DNA of 8,381 bases from UBA4717 sp045531795 (GTDB taxonomy: Bacteria; Bacillota; Clostridia; Oscillospirales; CAG-272), in contig JAZSET010000151.1 in the NCBI GenBank assembly GCA_045531795.1, positions 1 through 8,381 of the forward strand, in the 5' to 3' direction. Below, piece after piece: positions 5,658 to 8,381 of the stretch. The stretch's first letter is position 1. The number at the start of each line of letters is the position of its first letter. The position numbers and the translations under genes were made by a program. Below the pieces are notes generated by a model. The model had not been told where the DNA came from. It did not search any database and saw nothing but the letters and a program-made list of their open reading frames with translations.

Positions 5658-7871
5658 ATGTACACTCAGATTGAGAATTTGCTTTCCCTGCTTGAAAAAA
5701 CGGGAAAGAATTATGATATTGAAAAAATAAAGAGGGCGTACACCTACGCCGCAGAGCTTCACGAGGGGCAGTATAGAGTCAGCGGGGAGCCGTATATAAG
5801 CCACCCTATTGCGGTTGCTGAAATACTTGCAGGCCTTGAACTTGATACAGACTCGGTATGTGCAGCCCTGCTTCACGATACAGTTGAGGACTGCAGTGAC
5901 AAAACGAGCCTTGACTATATTGAAAAGGAGTACGGCAGAGAGGTTGCGATCCTTGTTGACGGACTCACCAAGGATGTTCAGTTCAATGTAGCAGATAAGG
6001 AAGAGGCGGAAATTGAAAATCTCCGTAAAATGCTTATCGCTATGTCCAAGGACATAAGGGTAATATTCATAAAGCTGTGCGACAGACTTCATAATATGAG
6101 AACGCTTGATGCAAAGCCCGAGGCAAAGAGACGCGAAACTGCACTTGAAACAATGCACGTATTCGCACCTCTTGCTCACAGACTCGGTATCCAGAAAATC
6201 AAGCAGGAGCTTGAAAAGCTCTCTCTTTCCTACCTTGACCCGATAGGCTTTGCCGAGGTGCAGGGAGATATTGACAGAAAGTTTGGTCAGAACAAGAATT
6301 TTATAGAAAACTGTCGTGAAAGTGTCTCGGAAAAGCTCGGAGAATATAATATCAAATTCACTCTTGAGGGAAGAGTCAAGACGGTATACAGTATCTATAA
6401 GAAAATGTATAACCAGAACAAGAGCTTTGATGAAATCTATGACTTTTACGCACTTCGTATAATCGTTGAAACAGAACTTGAGTGCTATACGGTGCTCGGT
6501 ATAATCCACGAAATGTACAAGTCAATCCCGGGCAGATTCAAGGACTATATTTCAACACCGAAGCCAAACCTTTATAGATCACTGCATACAACGGTAATCG
6601 GTCACGACGGAATCCCGTTTGAGGTGCAGATAAGAACATACGAAATGCACCAGATAGCAGAATACGGTATCGCCGCGCACTGGAAATACAAGTCGGGCGG
6701 TATAAAGAGCAGAGAAGAAGTAGACAGAAAGCTTGAATGGGTAGCAAAGCTTGTTGAAACCAACGACGAGACTATGGACCCTGATGAATTCTTAAGTACT
6801 CTTAAAATTGATATATTCCACGATGAAACGTTCGTGTTCACTCCAAAGGGCGATGTAATCGTACTGCCTCAGGGTGCAACGCTTATAGACTTTGCCTACG
6901 CAATTCATTCGGCAGTAGGCAACAAGATGATCGGTGCAAAAATCAACGGAGCAATTGCACCGATAGACAGTATTCCGAAAAACGGAGAAATTGTCGAGAT
7001 AATCACAAGTAACGGCTCAAAGGGACCAAGCAGAGACTGGCTTAAAATTGTCAAGACAAGCGAAGCTCGCACGAAAATCAGACAGTGGTTCAAAAAGGAA
7101 AAGAGAAGCGAAAACATTGTCGTAGGCAGAGCTGAAATTGATAAAGAGTTCAAGAAATACGGCAGAGCTTATACTGAAGCACAAAGATATGAGATTCTCA
7201 CAAATACGGCAGCCCGTATCGGCATAAAGTCCGAAGAGGATTTGTGCAACACAATCGGCTACGGCGGACTTTCGGTTGCAAAAATCTCAGGCAGACTCAA
7301 AGACGAATTTGACCGTGTCGTCAAGCCAATGCAGACACCTGTACTTGTGCAGTCGCCAGAGCAGATTCCAACACAAATGCCTACAAAACGGCATAAAACG
7401 GGCGGCGGAGTTATCGTTGACGGACAAAGCGGCTGCCTTGTCAAACTCGCAAAATGCTGTAATCCGCTTCCCGGCGATAAGCTTATCGGCTTTATTACAA
7501 AGGGATTCGGAATTTCCATACACAAATGCGATTGTCCCAATATATTGTCTGCCCGTGAAAAGGGCGAAAACAAGGAAAGATTTGTTGAAGCGCACTGGGA
7601 CGAATCAATGAGGGAAATCCCCGGTCAGACATTTGAAGCAGTGCTTCAGCTTTATGCAAATCAGAGTCTTACACTCCTTGCTGATGTATCATCGGCACTT
7701 TCTGAGTTAAAGGTGGCATTACTTTCAATCAATTATCAGACAAAAGCAGACGGAGATGTAGTAATCAGTCTCAATGTAGGTTGCCGTAACATTGACCACA
7801 TCAAGTCAATAGTATCAAGACTTAAAGCGATAAACGGTGTTGTTGATGTAAGGCGCGGATTTGGCGGCTGA
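5658..7871 (+). CDS. rel: Bifunctional (p)ppGpp synthetase/hydrolase, Rel/SpoT family
   Basis: A 737-residue long RSH enzyme that makes (p)ppGpp from ATP plus GDP/GTP on starved ribosomes and hydrolyses it otherwise. The N-terminal HD hydrolase domain has H49 (YISHP), H73-D74 with E77-D78 (LLHDTVED) and D142 (CDRLHNMRTL), so hydrolase activity should be intact. The synthetase domain has the ATP-side motif GRVKTVYSIYKKM (238-250), YDFYALRIIV (261-270), the sequence GRFKDYISTPKPN (292-304) leading into YRSLHTTV (306-313), and EVQIRT (322-327). The RFKD at 293-296 is the RxKD form found in bifunctional enzymes, not the ExDD form of monofunctional RelA. The regulatory half holds a TGS domain (385-450), a helical domain (about 455-555), a Pro/Gln-rich linker (556-580), the zinc-finger/RIS region with C600, C601, H622 and C626, and a C-terminal ACT domain (655-737). 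AAAGGA at 5645-5650 lies 7 nt before the ATG. The gene order recJ-rel-dtd supports the call. Confidence 0.96.
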   Translation: MYTQIENLLSLLEKTGKNYDIEKIKRAYTYAAELHEGQYRVSGEPYISHPIAVAEILAGLELDTDSVCAALLHDTVEDCSDKTSLDYIEKEYGREVAILVDGLTKDVQFNVADKEEAEIENLRKMLIAMSKDIRVIFIKLCDRLHNMRTLDAKPEAKRRETALETMHVFAPLAHRLGIQKIKQELEKLSLSYLDPIGFAEVQGDIDRKFGQNKNFIENCRESVSEKLGEYNIKFTLEGRVKTVYSIYKKMYNQNKSFDEIYDFYALRIIVETELECYTVLGIIHEMYKSIPGRFKDYISTPKPNLYRSLHTTVIGHDGIPFEVQIRTYEMHQIAEYGIAAHWKYKSGGIKSREEVDRKLEWVAKLVETNDETMDPDEFLSTLKIDIFHDETFVFTPKGDVIVLPQGATLIDFAYAIHSAVGNKMIGAKINGAIAPIDSIPKNGEIVEIITSNGSKGPSRDWLKIVKTSEARTKIRQWFKKEKRSENIVVGRAEIDKEFKKYGRAYTEAQRYEILTNTAARIGIKSEEDLCNTIGYGGLSVAKISGRLKDEFDRVVKPMQTPVLVQSPEQIPTQMPTKRHKTGGGVIVDGQSGCLVKLAKCCNPLPGDKLIGFITKGFGISIHKCDCPNILSAREKGENKERFVEAHWDESMREIPGQTFEAVLQLYANQSLTLLADVSSALSELKVALLSINYQTKADGDVVISLNVGCRNIDHIKSIVSRLKAINGVVDVRRGFGG

Positions 7872-7899
7872 GCGCAAATATATATAAAGGACTGAAAAA

Positions 7900-8355
7900 A
7901 TGAAAGCAGTAATACAGAGAGTGTTGTCCTCAAGTGTTGAAAGCGAAGGAAGACTTCTCGGCAAAATAGAAAAAGGACTTATGGTTTTGCTCGGTGTAGC
8001 ACAGAATGACAGTGAAAACGATGCTGAAATTCTCCTTGAAAAAATAGTGAAGATGCGTATTTTTTCTGACGAAAACGGAAAAATGAATCTTTCTCTTAAA
8101 GATATTGACGGGGAAATGCTCGTTGTTTCAAACTTTACACTTAACGCCAATTACCGTCACGGAAACAGACCGGATTATCTGAACAGTGCACCACCCGATG
8201 AAGCAAAAAGACTCTATAAGTATTTCATAGACTGTGCAAAAGAGCATGTGCGCCTGGTAAATGAGGGCAAATTCGGCGCAGATATGAAGCTCAGTATAGT
8301 AAACGACGGACCCGTTACCATATGCGTTGACAGCGATGTGCTGAAAAATAAGTGA
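7900..8355 (+). CDS. dtd: D-aminoacyl-tRNA deacylase (Dtd)
   Basis: A 151-residue cytoplasmic homodimeric enzyme that hydrolyses D-amino acids (and glycine mischarged on tRNA-Ala) from tRNA, a proofreading step outside the synthetase. The length and whole pattern match the family: MKAVIQRV (1-8) at the N-terminus, GLMVLLGV (26-33), KMRIFSDENGKMNLSL (51-66), the SQFTL-type motif as SNFTL (77-81), GNRP (88-91), and IVNDGPVT (133-140) with the chirality-selecting Gly137-cisPro138. Position 78 is Asn, where most Dtd proteins have Gln. Thr80 is kept. The tail after the GPVT strand (CVDSDVLKNK) is slightly long and charged. AAAGGA at 7886-7891 lies 8 nt before the ATG, and the gene begins 28 nt after rel. 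The rel-dtd pair is a standard Firmicutes arrangement. Confidence 0.95.
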   Translation: MKAVIQRVLSSSVESEGRLLGKIEKGLMVLLGVAQNDSENDAEILLEKIVKMRIFSDENGKMNLSLKDIDGEMLVVSNFTLNANYRHGNRPDYLNSAPPDEAKRLYKYFIDCAKEHVRLVNEGKFGADMKLSIVNDGPVTICVDSDVLKNK

Positions 8356-8373
8356 AAATAAAGGTGATAGAAT

Positions 8374-8381
8374 ATGAAAAT
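8374..8381 (+). CDS. Start of the next gene (partial)
   Basis: An ATG at 8374 followed by AAA and AT at the window edge is preceded by AGGTG at 8362-8366, 7 nt upstream. It shares the AGAATATG start context seen at three other gene starts here. Only Met-Lys can be read. In many clostridia a metallo-beta-lactamase-fold hydrolase follows dtd, which makes that a reasonable guess from gene order, but nothing in the visible bases tests it. Confidence 0.5.

Noticed and set aside
5568..6509. A 313-codon open frame on the minus strand across the recJ end and the first part of rel
   Set aside because: It lies opposite strongly conserved rel and recJ codons, its product is Cys/Phe/Ile-rich with no recognisable domain, and it crosses a gene boundary. 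It is a shadow of the real genes.
1..8381. Mobile element, CRISPR array, tRNA/rRNA, or defence island
   Set aside because: All the DNA is filled by conserved housekeeping genes with uniform codon style, with no transposase or integrase, no regular repeat array, and no non-coding gap above 70 nt.

Overview
The window reads as one stretch of a Firmicutes (class Clostridia) chromosome, most likely a gut Oscillospiraceae/Ruminococcaceae-type organism. This rests on the protein families (a CdaR with four YbbR repeats, a COG2509-type FAD protein, an RseC-family protein, a clostridial-type RecJ, a long bifunctional Rel, and Dtd), on the AGGA/GGAGG-type ribosome binding sites, and on codon choice (AGA/AGG for Arg, many ATA Ile codons, moderately AT-rich DNA). 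The species cannot be named from the sequence alone.

Six complete genes all lie on the + strand: cdaR (34-1314), a FAD-dependent oxidoreductase (1336-2955), an RseC-family membrane protein (2973-3404), recJ (3425-5587), rel (5658-7871) and dtd (7900-8355). Gaps are 17 to 28 nt, except for 70 nt between recJ and rel. The left edge holds the last codons of an upstream gene, probably cdaA, overlapping the cdaR start. The right edge holds the first codons of another + strand gene at 8374. I see no terminator, no convincing internal promoter, no tRNA/rRNA, no CRISPR array, no mobile element, and no frameshift or truncation. Transcription as one or two long polycistronic units is the simplest reading.

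Functionally the window joins two well-known Firmicutes neighbourhoods. The left part is the c-di-AMP module: cdaR, normally beside cdaA, followed by the FAD protein often found there. Its usual next member, glmM, is not in the window. The right part is the recJ-(apt)-rel-dtd stress and translation-quality module, here without apt. An RseC-like cysteine-bearing membrane protein sits at the join. The products regulate c-di-AMP synthesis, make and degrade (p)ppGpp, degrade single-stranded DNA during repair, and remove D-amino acids from mischarged tRNA.

These are conserved housekeeping genes and I do not see an undescribed defence or mobile system. The points most worth a second look are the gene-order join, the foldable 70-nt gap where apt usually sits, a repeated AGAATATG start context at four of seven gene starts, the far-upstream recJ ribosome binding site, and a Gln-to-Asn change in the Dtd signature motif.
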